From assembly GCA_036398175.1 (NCBI GenBank), contig DASWHL010000082.1, forward strand, positions 1 through 21,724: a DNA stretch of 21,724 nt, given 5' to 3'. Under the pieces are notes generated by a model, which saw only the letters and a list, made by a program, of their open reading frames with translations, searched no databases and was not told where the DNA came from. Position numbers and translations under genes: made by a program. This DNA comes from JAOTWJ01 sp036398175. Lineage in GTDB: Bacteria; Gemmatimonadota; Gemmatimonadetes; Gemmatimonadales; GWC2-71-9. Every line of letters begins with the position of its first letter. The stretch's first letter is position 1. Below, piece by piece: positions 8,574 through 16,207 of the stretch.

Positions 8574-10014
8574 CCGACGCGGCGGCTCGCGCCGCCGGTC
8601 ATGCCGTGTGGCGCTCGTCGCGGGGACCGCGCTCCTCGTGCTGAGCTGCCGGGAGGACGTGGATGTTCTCGGCCCACCACCCCCGCTTCCCCTCATCGGC
8701 CCCCCACCGCAGTTCGTGACCAGCGCGGTCGTGCCCAACGAGGCGAACGTGCTGAGCGCCGTCATACTCGCCCACGTGCGGTACGCTGACAGCGTGGCCG
8801 TGCGCTATGGCCTGGCCGGCGCGACCGCGGACCGCGTCACGTCCACCGTGTCGCCGGCCGGTGACTCCGTATCCGTCCCGGTGCTCGGCCTCCTGCCGGA
8901 CACCGTCTATACCCTGACGCCAATCGCGTACGGGAACCGCCGAATCACGACGGGCGAGGCGCTCACGCTGCGCACCGGGGCCCTCCCCGCCGACTTGCCG
9001 AGCTACGCCACGGCCGGCCCGGATCCGTCACCCGGGTTCGTCGTGTTCGCCTCGGGTCATTATGGAATCGTCATTGACAACACCGGGCGCGTCGTGTGGT
9101 ATCGTCGCTTCGAGTACGGCGCGGGCTTGAGCTTCGCCGCCCAACCCACCGGACACTATGTCGCGCGCCCGGCGACGCCAGTCCCCACCGACCCGCACCC
9201 ATGGGTGGAGATTGATCCGCTCGGGAACGTGACCCGCACGCTTCCGTGTGCCTACGGGCTCGAGCCGCGGTTGCACGACCTGATTCTCGAGTCGGATGGC
9301 TCGTACTGGCTGATGTGCGACGAGACCCGGACCATGGATCTCGCCGCCATGGGCGGCGTGGCGGACGCGCGCGTCACGGCCACGGCCATCCAGCATGTGG
9401 GCGCGGACGGCACGCTGCTGTTCTCATGGACGCCGTTCGATCACTTCGACATCACCGACCTCAATCCGGCGAGCCGAGCGGGTGGGACGGTCAACTGGAC
9501 GCACGGCAACGCGCTCGACCTGGACACGGACGGCAACATCGTCGTCTCGTTTCGCAATCTGAACGAGGTCACGAAGATCGACACGGAAACCGGCGAGGTG
9601 CTGTGGCGGCTCGGCGGGGTCCGCAGCCAATTCACGTTCTCCGACGGCCCAACACCTGCCTTCGCGCGACAACATGGCGTGCGCCTGACGTCGCCGCGTC
9701 GCGTCCTGCTGCTCGACAACTGGGGCGATTCCCTGGACAGCCGCGCCGAGTTGTACGACTTCGAGCCGGAGCAGGGGGTCGCACGTCTGCTCGCGTCGTA
9801 CGGGTCCGCGCCTGCCGTGTCTGCGCAGCTGGGCGGCAGCGTGCAGGACCTCCCCGGCGGGCGGACGCTCGTCTCGTTCGGCTCGGCGGGGCGGGTGGAG
9901 GAGTACGATGGAGGCGGCCAGATCGTCTGGCGCATCGAAGGAGCGCCGGGCTACATCTTCCGCGCCCAGCGCATCCGATCGCTCTACGCTCCGGGCGTGG
10001 GCTTGCCGCGGTAG
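8551..10014 (+). CDS. Arylsulfotransferase (ASST)-like lipoprotein
   Basis: ATG 8551 gives 487 aa and overlaps the preceding gene by 23 bp; the GGGGTGG upstream is a weak ribosome-binding site. It is preferred because it supplies the Arg-rich n-region (DRRGGSRRRSCR) before the hydrophobic stretch and lipobox VLSC (Cys33); starting at GTG 8608 would remove it. A fibronectin-like domain (about residues 50-150, ending LRTGALP) precedes a propeller. Key residues of bacterial aryl-sulfate sulfotransferases can be matched: His242 (RLHDLIL), His318 in WTHGNALDLDTDGN, Arg335 in VVSFRNLNEV, and His375 in RQHGV. In the E. coli enzyme three His and one Arg surround the sulfohistidine site, in this order and with a similar His-Arg gap. 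The likely reaction is transfer of sulfate between phenolic compounds outside the cytoplasm; the substrate cannot be told. Confidence 0.82.
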   Translation: MGRPGGRDRRGGSRRRSCRVALVAGTALLVLSCREDVDVLGPPPPLPLIGPPPQFVTSAVVPNEANVLSAVILAHVRYADSVAVRYGLAGATADRVTSTVSPAGDSVSVPVLGLLPDTVYTLTPIAYGNRRITTGEALTLRTGALPADLPSYATAGPDPSPGFVVFASGHYGIVIDNTGRVVWYRRFEYGAGLSFAAQPTGHYVARPATPVPTDPHPWVEIDPLGNVTRTLPCAYGLEPRLHDLILESDGSYWLMCDETRTMDLAAMGGVADARVTATAIQHVGADGTLLFSWTPFDHFDITDLNPASRAGGTVNWTHGNALDLDTDGNIVVSFRNLNEVTKIDTETGEVLWRLGGVRSQFTFSDGPTPAFARQHGVRLTSPRRVLLLDNWGDSLDSRAELYDFEPEQGVARLLASYGSAPAVSAQLGGSVQDLPGGRTLVSFGSAGRVEEYDGGGQIVWRIEGAPGYIFRAQRIRSLYAPGVGLPR

Positions 10015-10045
10015 GGGCGGCCGTCAGGCCGCCCTTCGCCCCTAC
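10011..10045. terminator. Palindrome between convergent genes, probable bidirectional terminator
   Basis: GTAGGGGCG (10011-10019) is the exact reverse complement of CGCCCCTAC (10037-10045). An inner 8-bp perfect stem, GGGCGGCC (10015-10022) with GGCCGCCC (10027-10034) around a GTCA loop, competes with or extends it. The TAG of the + strand gene (10012-10014) and the TAG of the - strand gene (10044-10042) are both inside the arms. There is no long T run, so intrinsic termination is plausible rather than certain. It could also be a copy of a dispersed intergenic palindrome. Confidence 0.6.
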
Positions 10046-12138
10046 TTCTTCCTCTCCTCCTCTTCCTTCTTCCGCTCCGCCGCCACCTTCTGGGCCACCT
10101 CCGGCGGCGCCTCCTGGTGGCTCGCAAACTCCGCGTGGAACGTGCCGCGCCCGTGCGTGATGGAGTGGAGCTGGGTCGAGTACTTGTACATCTCCGCCTC
10201 GGGCACCATGACCCGGATCTTGGTCAGCCGGCCGTCCTGCTCGGTGCCGAGGATCTGGCCGCGCCGGGCCGAGAGGTCTCCCATCACCTCGCCGAGGCTG
10301 GCCTCCGGCGTGAGCACCTCCACCTGAAGGATCGGCTCGAGCAGCACGGGCCGGCACTTCTCGGCCACGTTCCGGAAGGCCTGGATGCCGGCCATCTTGA
10401 ACGCCATCTCGCTCGAGTCCACGTCGTGGTAGCTGCCGTCGAAGCACTCGGCCCGGAAGTCCACGACCGGATACCCGGCCACGGCGCCGCGCTGCGACGC
10501 CTCCTGGATGCCCTTGTCCACCGCCGGGATGAACTTGTTGGGGATCACGCCGCCCGTGATGTCGTCCACGAACTCGTAGCCGCTGCCGCGGGGGAGCGGG
10601 GCCAGGCGGATCCAGCAGTCGCCGTACTGGCCGCGCCCGCCGGTCTGCTTCTTGTGTTTTCCCTGCCCCTCGCCCTTGCCCTTGAACGTCTCCCGGTAGG
10701 CCACCTTGGGGCGCGCCAGCTCGGCCGTGACGCCGAACTTCCGCTTGAGGCGGCCCACGATCACCTCGAGATGCCGCTCGCCGCGGCCCCGCGCGATGGT
10801 CTGCCCCAGCTCGCCGATGTACTCCGAGTGGAACGTGGGGTCTTCCTCGTGGAGGCGCTGAAGCGACGTCGAGAGCTTGTCCTCCTCGCCGTGCTGGTGC
10901 ACCTCGATGGCCAGCGCGATCAGCGGCTCCGGCATCGGGATCTTGGGCACCACGACCGGCGTGGCTTTGGCCGAAAGCGTGTCGTTGGTGTGCGTGTCCT
11001 TGAGCTTGGCCACCGACCCGATGTCCCCCGCGTGGAGGATCGGGATCTCGGTGCGGTCCTTCCCCTGCGGCACCGACAGGTGATTCAGCTTCTCCACCAC
11101 GTCCCGGGGCGCGTTGTAGACGTCGGCGCCGTTCGTGAGCGAGCCCGCCAGGATGCGGAAAAACGTCACGTCGCCCACGTGCGGTTCCGACACGGTCTTG
11201 AACACCTGTGCGACGAACGGCGCCTGATCGGTCCGGGGAATGGCCACCGGCTCGGGCGTGCCCCAGCGCTCCGCCTGCACGGGCGGCGGGTCGCTCGGGG
11301 CGGGCATCAGCTCGACCAGCTTGGAGAGCAGCGCGCGCGTCCCGTAGGTCAGGTCGGCGGCGCCGCAGAGCAACGGGAACAGCTCGCCCGCCTGCATGCC
11401 CTTCTTCATGGCGGCCACCGCCTCGTCCCGCGAGATCTCCTCGCCGCCCAGGTAGCGCTCGAGCAGCGAATCGTCCGTCTCCGCGATCCGCTCGATCAAC
11501 TCCTGCGAGTACCGCTCGAACCGCTCGGCGTACTCCGGCGGAATCTCCGTCTCCTCGTACTCGCCGGTCTTGGTCCCGGCCTTGTACATGTGACAGCGCT
11601 TGGAGAACAGGTTGACGATCCCGTGGAAGGCGGCCCCCTCGCCCACGGGGATCTCGATCGGGATCACGCGGGGGGTGAGGTGCTCGCGGATGTCGGTGTA
11701 CGCCTTCTCGAAGTCGGCGTGCTCCTTGTCCATCATGGACACGAAGAACATGCGCGGGATGCCGCGGCGCTCGGCCTCCTGCCACATCAGCTCGGTGCCC
11801 ACCTCGACGCCCGCGGTGGCCCCGACGACCAGCAACGCCCCGTCGGCCGCGTGTATGCCGGCCACGGCGTCGCCGATGAAGTCCAGGTATCCGGGGGTGT
11901 CGAGGAGGTTGAGCTTCGTTTCCATCCACTCGGCGTGGGCCAGCGCGAGGTTGATGGAGTACTTCCGTTCGATCTCGTCGGGGGTGTAGTCGGTGAGTGA
12001 GGTCCCGTCCTTCACGGACCCATGCCGCTTGCTGCTGCCGGCCACGAACGCGAGCGCGTCAACCAGAGAGGTCTTGCCGCAGGCGCCGTGGCCGACAACC
12101 GCCACGTTGCGGATCCTCTCAGTCGTATACTCCCGCAT
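10042..12138 (-). CDS. Elongation factor G paralogue (EF-G2/FusA2-like GTPase)
   Basis: The 698-aa product has the full EF-G layout: G domain (1 to about 280), domain II (about 300-385), III, IV with the tip GKHKKQTGGRGQYGD, and V, then a Lys/Glu-rich tail. ATG 12138 has AGGAGG 9 nt upstream on the - strand. The P-loop GHGACGKT (16-23) is intact. G3 reads DTPGYLDF, so Tyr84 stands where canonical EF-G has the GTP-activating His; this is known in FusA2-type paralogues such as mycobacterial FusA2. G4 reads SMMD (134-137) in place of NKxD, a change at the guanine-recognition Asn and Lys that is more unusual. The protein is therefore probably not the main translocase but an accessory ribosome-associated GTPase of uncertain role. 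It lies 93 bp downstream of the NADH dehydrogenase gene on the same strand and may be co-transcribed. Confidence 0.9.
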   Translation of the reverse strand: MREYTTERIRNVAVVGHGACGKTSLVDALAFVAGSSKRHGSVKDGTSLTDYTPDEIERKYSINLALAHAEWMETKLNLLDTPGYLDFIGDAVAGIHAADGALLVVGATAGVEVGTELMWQEAERRGIPRMFFVSMMDKEHADFEKAYTDIREHLTPRVIPIEIPVGEGAAFHGIVNLFSKRCHMYKAGTKTGEYEETEIPPEYAERFERYSQELIERIAETDDSLLERYLGGEEISRDEAVAAMKKGMQAGELFPLLCGAADLTYGTRALLSKLVELMPAPSDPPPVQAERWGTPEPVAIPRTDQAPFVAQVFKTVSEPHVGDVTFFRILAGSLTNGADVYNAPRDVVEKLNHLSVPQGKDRTEIPILHAGDIGSVAKLKDTHTNDTLSAKATPVVVPKIPMPEPLIALAIEVHQHGEEDKLSTSLQRLHEEDPTFHSEYIGELGQTIARGRGERHLEVIVGRLKRKFGVTAELARPKVAYRETFKGKGEGQGKHKKQTGGRGQYGDCWIRLAPLPRGSGYEFVDDITGGVIPNKFIPAVDKGIQEASQRGAVAGYPVVDFRAECFDGSYHDVDSSEMAFKMAGIQAFRNVAEKCRPVLLEPILQVEVLTPEASLGEVMGDLSARRGQILGTEQDGRLTKIRVMVPEAEMYKYSTQLHSITHGRGTFHAEFASHQEAPPEVAQKVAAERKKEEEERKK

Positions 12139-12207
12139 CGGGGAATACCTCCTGCTCAGGGGGAAGGGAAATTGGGCCCGTGAACGGGAGGTGTCAAATC
12201 GGGTGAT

Positions 12208-12228
12208 GAAGGGCCCTTTAAGGGCTTC
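12208..12228. terminator. Weak hairpin between NADH dehydrogenase and EF-G-like genes
   Basis: GAAGGGCCC and GGGCTTC can pair around TTTAA with a two-base bulge, just after the stop of the - strand dehydrogenase gene. No T run follows on either strand, so it may only attenuate transcription into the EF-G-like gene, or mean nothing. Confidence 0.3.
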
Positions 12229-12231
12229 GTG

Positions 12232-13485
12232 CTATACGTTCTTCCCCTTCCCCGATCTCTCCGTAATAAACCGAATCGGCCGATCATAGAAGAAGTAATT
12301 CCAAGCCCACCTGAGCAGCACCGCCACGCGGTTGCGGAAGCCGATGATGAAGAACAGGTGGACCGCGAGCCACGTGATCCAGCCGGGCCAGCCCTTGAGC
12401 GCGATCCCCCGGATCAGGGCGACCCCGGCATTCCGGCCCACGGTGGCCATGATGCCGGGGTCCCTGTAGCGGAACGGGACAAGGGGTTGGCCGGCCAGGT
12501 CCCGCAGGATGTTCGCGGCCACGGCGCGGCCGGCCTGCATGGCGGGCTGCGCGAGCATCGGGAGCGGCTGCCCGTCCTGCACGAACGCCGCCACGTCGCC
12601 CACGGCAAAGGCGCGCGCGTGGCCGGGAATCCGGAGGCAGGCATCCACCTCGAGCCGTCCCGACTTCCAGCGTGGCGCGGTCAGGCCCGACTCCAGGCCG
12701 TTGGGGCGCACGCCCGCGGTCCACACGAGCGTGCCGCAGGGCACGGTCTCGCCGGTGGAGAGGGTCACGGAGTGGTCGTCCGCGTCGCGCATCAGCACCC
12801 CGGTCCGGACCGTCACGCCCAGGCGCTGGAGCCGTTGGCGTGCGTCCTCTCCCAGGGTCGCCGGGAACGCGGGCAGCACCCGGTCGGTACCCTCGAGCAG
12901 GAGGATGCGCACGTCCGCCCGGCTGATGCCGGGGTAGTCGCGGCCGGCCATCAGCCGCACCAGCTCGCTCAGCGCGCCGGCGTACTCGACGCCGGTGGGC
13001 CCCGCCCCCACGATCACGAACGTGAGGAGGCGTTGCCGGGCGGGCAGATCGGCCGTGGTGGCGGCCTCGAACCGGGACAGCACGTGGTTCCGGAGGTCGA
13101 ACGCGGCGGGCAGCGAGCCCAGGCTGAACGCCCGCGCCGCGATGGCGTCCTGCCCGAAGAAGTTCACGCGGGCGCCGGTCGCGAGCACCAGGTAGTCGAA
13201 CGGCTCGGCCGGGCCGTCCGCGGTGTGGACCGTGCCGGCCGCGAGGTCGGCCCCGGTGACCTCGGCGAGCCGGATGGACACGTTCCTGGCGCCGCGGAAG
13301 ATGGTCCGGACGGGGTACGCGATCTCGCTGGGGTTCAACAGCGAGCTGGCCACCTGGTAGAGGAGCGGCGTGAACAGGTGGTAGTTGTGCCGGTCGAGCA
13401 GCAGCACGTCCGCCGGCTTGCCGACCAGGCGGCGCGCGCACTGGAGGCCGCCGAAGCCGGAACCGACGATGACGACTCGGGGCAT
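12232..13485 (-). CDS. ndh: Type II NADH dehydrogenase (NDH-2), FAD-dependent
   Basis: Start ATG 13485 is chosen because AAGGA lies 9 nt upstream and the FAD Rossmann motif VVIVGSGFGGL begins at residue 4, as in the family; an upstream TTG at 13515 would only add ten residues. The product is 417 aa, close to the usual NDH-2 length. A second Rossmann motif, FVIVGAGPTGVEYAG (about residues 155-170), binds NADH; LVWTAGVRPN and the HARAFAVGDVA segment complete the flavin fold. The C-terminal part (WPGWITWLAVHLFFIIGF, then RWAWNYFFYDRPIRFI) is amphipathic or hydrophobic and suits monotopic membrane attachment. It oxidises NADH and reduces quinone without pumping protons. It is divergent from the topoisomerase gene, with a large inverted repeat between them. 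Confidence 0.9.
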   Translation of the reverse strand: MPRVVIVGSGFGGLQCARRLVGKPADVLLLDRHNYHLFTPLLYQVASSLLNPSEIAYPVRTIFRGARNVSIRLAEVTGADLAAGTVHTADGPAEPFDYLVLATGARVNFFGQDAIAARAFSLGSLPAAFDLRNHVLSRFEAATTADLPARQRLLTFVIVGAGPTGVEYAGALSELVRLMAGRDYPGISRADVRILLLEGTDRVLPAFPATLGEDARQRLQRLGVTVRTGVLMRDADDHSVTLSTGETVPCGTLVWTAGVRPNGLESGLTAPRWKSGRLEVDACLRIPGHARAFAVGDVAAFVQDGQPLPMLAQPAMQAGRAVAANILRDLAGQPLVPFRYRDPGIMATVGRNAGVALIRGIALKGWPGWITWLAVHLFFIIGFRNRVAVLLRWAWNYFFYDRPIRFITERSGKGKNV

Positions 13486-13530
13486 GGGGCGGGGTCCTTG
13501 CTCGGTTGCGGGCAACGTGCCGGGATTCCC

Positions 13531-13624
13531 GTATAGCGTGCAGCGTGTAGCGTGTAGCGTACCTGCCCCGCTGGGACCATCCGGCCGGGCAGGTACGCCG
13601 CACGCTATACGCTACACGCTACAC
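13531..13624. repeat. Large inverted repeat built from heptamers (TGTAGCG family)
   Basis: Left arm 13531-13568 and right arm 13587-13624 are each 38 bp and match as reverse complements at 33 of 38 positions, with an 18-base loop at 13569-13586. Each arm holds four 7-bp units (left: tatagcg, tgcagcg, tgtagcg, tgtagcg; right: the complement of the same family) and closes on a perfect GTACCTGCCC/GGGCAGGTAC stem next to the loop. It sits between divergent genes, upstream of both. It looks like a dispersed repeat or mini-element; a regulatory role is possible but not shown. Confidence 0.85.
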
Positions 13625-13743
13625 GGCAGTTTGTGATCCCCCGCACCGAAACCTCGGGAAGGGGGGAGAAGTTAGATGCGGGCGGCGGACGCTCTTGCCC
13701 GTTTCGCCGACCAGTACCATCCTTGGGCCCGAGGAGGGCCGTC

Positions 13744-14826
13744 GTGGCCATTGACCGGACCGCGGATCACCGCGCCGCCGCGCACAGCGTCGGGCTCACC
13801 TACGTCACGGACGCCCTGCCCGGCATCCGGCGGCGGCGGGTGGGCCCGGGGTGGGCGTATTACCGGCCGGACGGCACGCGGATCACCGATCCCGCCGAGC
13901 GGCGGCGGCTGAACGGGCTGGCCATCCCGCCCGCGTGGGCGGGCGTGTGGATCTGCCCCGATCCCCACGGTCACCTCCAGGCCACGGCGCGCGACGCCCG
14001 CGGTCGCAAGCAGTACCGGTACCACACGGCGTACCGCGCCGCCCGGGACGAGTCCAAGTTCCGCCGCATGCTCGAGTTCAGCGAGGTGCTGCCGGGGCTC
14101 CGCGAGCGCGTCGAGCGCGACCTGCGGTCGCGCGGCCTCACACGCCGGAAGATCCTGGCCACCGTGGTCCGGCTGCTGGACAAGACGTTGATTCGCGTGG
14201 GGAACGACGAGTACGCGCGCGCCAATCGGTCGTTCGGGCTCACGACGCTGCGGGAGCGCCACGTCGAGGTGCGCGGCGCCAAGCTCCGGTTCACGTTCCG
14301 CGGCAAGAGCGGCGTGCCGCACTCCGTGGAGGTGACCGACCGCCGGCTGGCCCGCATCGTCCAGCAGTGTCAGGACCTGCCGGGCCAGGAGCTGTTCCAG
14401 TACGTGAACGGCAACGGCCGGCGGCAGACGGTGTCGTCGGACGACGTGAACGAGTATTTGCGGGAGGCCACGGGCCGCGCCGTCACCGCCAAGGACTTCC
14501 GCACGTGGGCGGGCACCATGCTGGCGGCGCGCGAGCTGCGGGACCTCGGGCCCGCCGAGAGTCAGCGCGCCGCCGAGCGGAACATCGTGCAGGTGATTGA
14601 CACGGTGGCGGCCAAGCTTGGCAACACGCGGGCCGTGTGCCGCAAGTACTACGTGCATCCGACGGTACTCGACGCGTATCTCGCCGGTCACACGGCGCCG
14701 CCGGCGGCGCCTTTGCCACGCGGCCCGAAACGGATCGAGCGGCCCACCGCGGCCCTGCGGCGTGACGAGATCGCGGTGCTCCAGTTCCTTCAGGACGAGG
14801 AAGAAGTCGTGCCCGCCGGTGCCTGA
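13744..14826 (+). CDS. DNA topoisomerase IB (eukaryote/poxvirus-like bacterial type)
   Basis: GTG 13744 has GAGGAGG (13731-13737) 6 nt upstream and gives 360 aa, the normal length for bacterial topoisomerase IB; the open frame continues to 13633 but adds only unconserved residues. The enzyme relaxes supercoils by a 3'-phosphotyrosyl nick. Residues that match the catalytic set: Arg170 in TTLRERHV, Lys188 in FRGKSG, Arg253 in KDFRTW, and Tyr303 in CRKYYVHP. The position nine residues before the Tyr, His in vaccinia and human enzymes, is Asn294 (LGNT), as I recall for the Deinococcus-type bacterial enzymes, so this is probably a family trait rather than damage. The gene overlaps the permease start by 8 bp, suggesting one transcript. 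Confidence 0.92.
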   Translation: MAIDRTADHRAAAHSVGLTYVTDALPGIRRRRVGPGWAYYRPDGTRITDPAERRRLNGLAIPPAWAGVWICPDPHGHLQATARDARGRKQYRYHTAYRAARDESKFRRMLEFSEVLPGLRERVERDLRSRGLTRRKILATVVRLLDKTLIRVGNDEYARANRSFGLTTLRERHVEVRGAKLRFTFRGKSGVPHSVEVTDRRLARIVQQCQDLPGQELFQYVNGNGRRQTVSSDDVNEYLREATGRAVTAKDFRTWAGTMLAARELRDLGPAESQRAAERNIVQVIDTVAAKLGNTRAVCRKYYVHPTVLDAYLAGHTAPPAAPLPRGPKRIERPTAALRRDEIAVLQFLQDEEEVVPAGA

Positions 14827-16192
14827 GTCCGGGACCGGCTACGCCCGCCGCCTCGGCCTGTTCGACGCCACCATGCTCGTGGTGGGCGGCATCATCGGCG
14901 CCGGCATCTTCCTCAATCCCGCGGTCGTGGCGCAGCGCGCGCCCACGGCCGGGCTCACGATTGGCGTGTGGGTACTGGGCGGCGCCGTGGCCCTGGCCGG
15001 CGCCTTTGTCTTTGCCGAGCTGGCGGCGCTCAAGCCCGAGGCGGGCGGGGGCTACGTCTACCTGCGCGACGCCCTGGGACCGCTCCCAGGGTTCCTCTAC
15101 GGCTGGACCCAGCTCCTCGTAATCAACTCGGGCGGCATTGCCGCGGTGGCGATGACCTTCGCGACGTACACCGCGGATCTCACCGGCGCATCGGGACCGG
15201 CCACCCCCATGCTCGCGGTCGGCGCCATCGTCGCCCTCTCTTTCGTGAACCTCCTGGGCATCAAGTCCGGCGCCATCGTGCAGAACGTCCTCACGGTGCT
15301 CAAGCTCGCCGCGCTCGGCGCGCTGATTTTCGTGGGGTTGCTGCTGTCAGCCGGCCCACTCGCTCCCGTCGCTCCCGTCGTTCCCGTCGCTCCCGTCGTC
15401 GCCATCGGCACCGCCCTGATCCCGGTGCTCTTCGCCTACGGCGGCTGGCAGAGCACCAACTTCGTGGCGGCCGAGCTCAAGGCGCCGCGGCGCGACCTGC
15501 CGCGGGCGCTGGTGATTGGCGTGGGGATCGTGGTGCTGGTCTACGTGCTCGCCAACATCGTGTACGTGCGCGTGCTCGGCGTGCCGGGGCTCGCGGCGAG
15601 CACGGCGCCCGCGTCGGACGTCATGCGCGGCCTCCTGGGACCCAAGGGCGCCACCTTCATTGCGCTCGGCATTGCCGTCTCGACGTTCGGGTTCTTGAAC
15701 CTCGCCATTCTCTCGGCACCCCGGGTCTACCAGGCGATGGCGGCGGACGGCGTGTTCTTCGGTGGGGCGGCGCGGTTGAGCGAGCGGTCGCGCGTGCCCG
15801 CGGTGGCCATTCTCATTCAGGGTGGGTGGGCGGCGCTGCTGGTGGCGACCAAGACGTATGGGCAGTTGCTCGATTACGTGGTGTTTGGGGACTGGATATT
15901 CTTTGCGGCGGTTGGCGTGACGTTGTTCGTTTACAGGAAGACGGGAGCGACGGGAACGACGGGAACGACGGGAGCGACGGGAACGACGGGAGGGGAGCGG
16001 GGGAGGTTCAGGTGCCCCGGGTATCCGTGGGTGCCGGGGTTTTTTGTGGTGGCGGGGGTGTTTGCGGTGGGGGCGACCGTGCTGTCCAATCCCGTGAACG
16101 CGCTCCTGGGGGGCGGGATCATCGCGCTGGGGATTCCGGTCTACCTTTGGTGGAGGCGGCGGGCGGGCGTGCCCGCGTCCACACCTTCGTGA
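14819..16192 (+). CDS. APC-family amino acid permease
   Basis: Start GTG 14819 lies inside the end of the topoisomerase gene and gives 457 aa; the ribosome-binding site is poor (GAGGAAG about 15 nt upstream), consistent with translational coupling. The N-terminal GGIIGAGIFLNP motif is the unwound TM1 substrate motif of APC transporters; about 12 hydrophobic segments follow, with FAELAALKPEAGGGYVYLRD typical of TM2-3 and GGWQSTNFVAAELKAPRRDLP typical of TM6-loop. It probably carries an amino acid or polyamine by proton coupling; substrate unknown. Two 9-bp repeat arrays lie inside the frame: APVAPVVPVAPVV (about residues 182-194) and TGATGTTGTTGATGTTG (375-391, in a predicted loop). Both keep frame and look like later insertions tolerated at loop regions. 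Confidence 0.88.
   Translation: MPESGTGYARRLGLFDATMLVVGGIIGAGIFLNPAVVAQRAPTAGLTIGVWVLGGAVALAGAFVFAELAALKPEAGGGYVYLRDALGPLPGFLYGWTQLLVINSGGIAAVAMTFATYTADLTGASGPATPMLAVGAIVALSFVNLLGIKSGAIVQNVLTVLKLAALGALIFVGLLLSAGPLAPVAPVVPVAPVVAIGTALIPVLFAYGGWQSTNFVAAELKAPRRDLPRALVIGVGIVVLVYVLANIVYVRVLGVPGLAASTAPASDVMRGLLGPKGATFIALGIAVSTFGFLNLAILSAPRVYQAMAADGVFFGGAARLSERSRVPAVAILIQGGWAALLVATKTYGQLLDYVVFGDWIFFAAVGVTLFVYRKTGATGTTGTTGATGTTGGERGRFRCPGYPWVPGFFVVAGVFAVGATVLSNPVNALLGGGIIALGIPVYLWWRRRAGVPASTPS
15360..15395. repeat. Nonamer array TCGYTCCCG x4 inside the permease gene
   Basis: Four perfect 9-bp units (tcgctcccg, tcgctcccg, tcgttcccg, tcgctcccg) followed by a partial unit. They are the reverse complement of the array at 15942-15986. 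Unit length is a multiple of three, so changes in copy number would not break the reading frame. Confidence 0.9.
15942..15986. repeat. Nonamer array CGGGARCGA x5 inside the permease gene
   Basis: Five 9-bp units in the order cgggagcga, cgggaacga, cgggaacga, cgggagcga, cgggaacga, then a partial unit. The same A/G variation appears in the inverted array at 15360-15395. A 28-bp stretch (from the end of one unit through two full units and into the next) is identical between the two arrays when one is reverse complemented. Confidence 0.9.
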
Positions 16193-16207
16193 GGAAGGCA
16201 TTGTCCC

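Noticed and set aside
9632..11929. 765-codon frame on the - strand overlapping the EF-G-like gene
   Set aside because: It is shifted relative to the conserved EF-G frame on the same strand and is Arg/Gly-rich, with no recognisable domain.
10117..12000. 627-codon open frame opposite the EF-G-like gene
   Set aside because: It is a His/Arg/Leu-rich mirror of a conserved gene. Long antisense frames are expected at this GC content, and it shows no domain.
13531..13624. Heptamer repeats as a CRISPR array
   Set aside because: Units are 7 bp and contiguous with no spacers, and the two blocks are inverted relative to each other.
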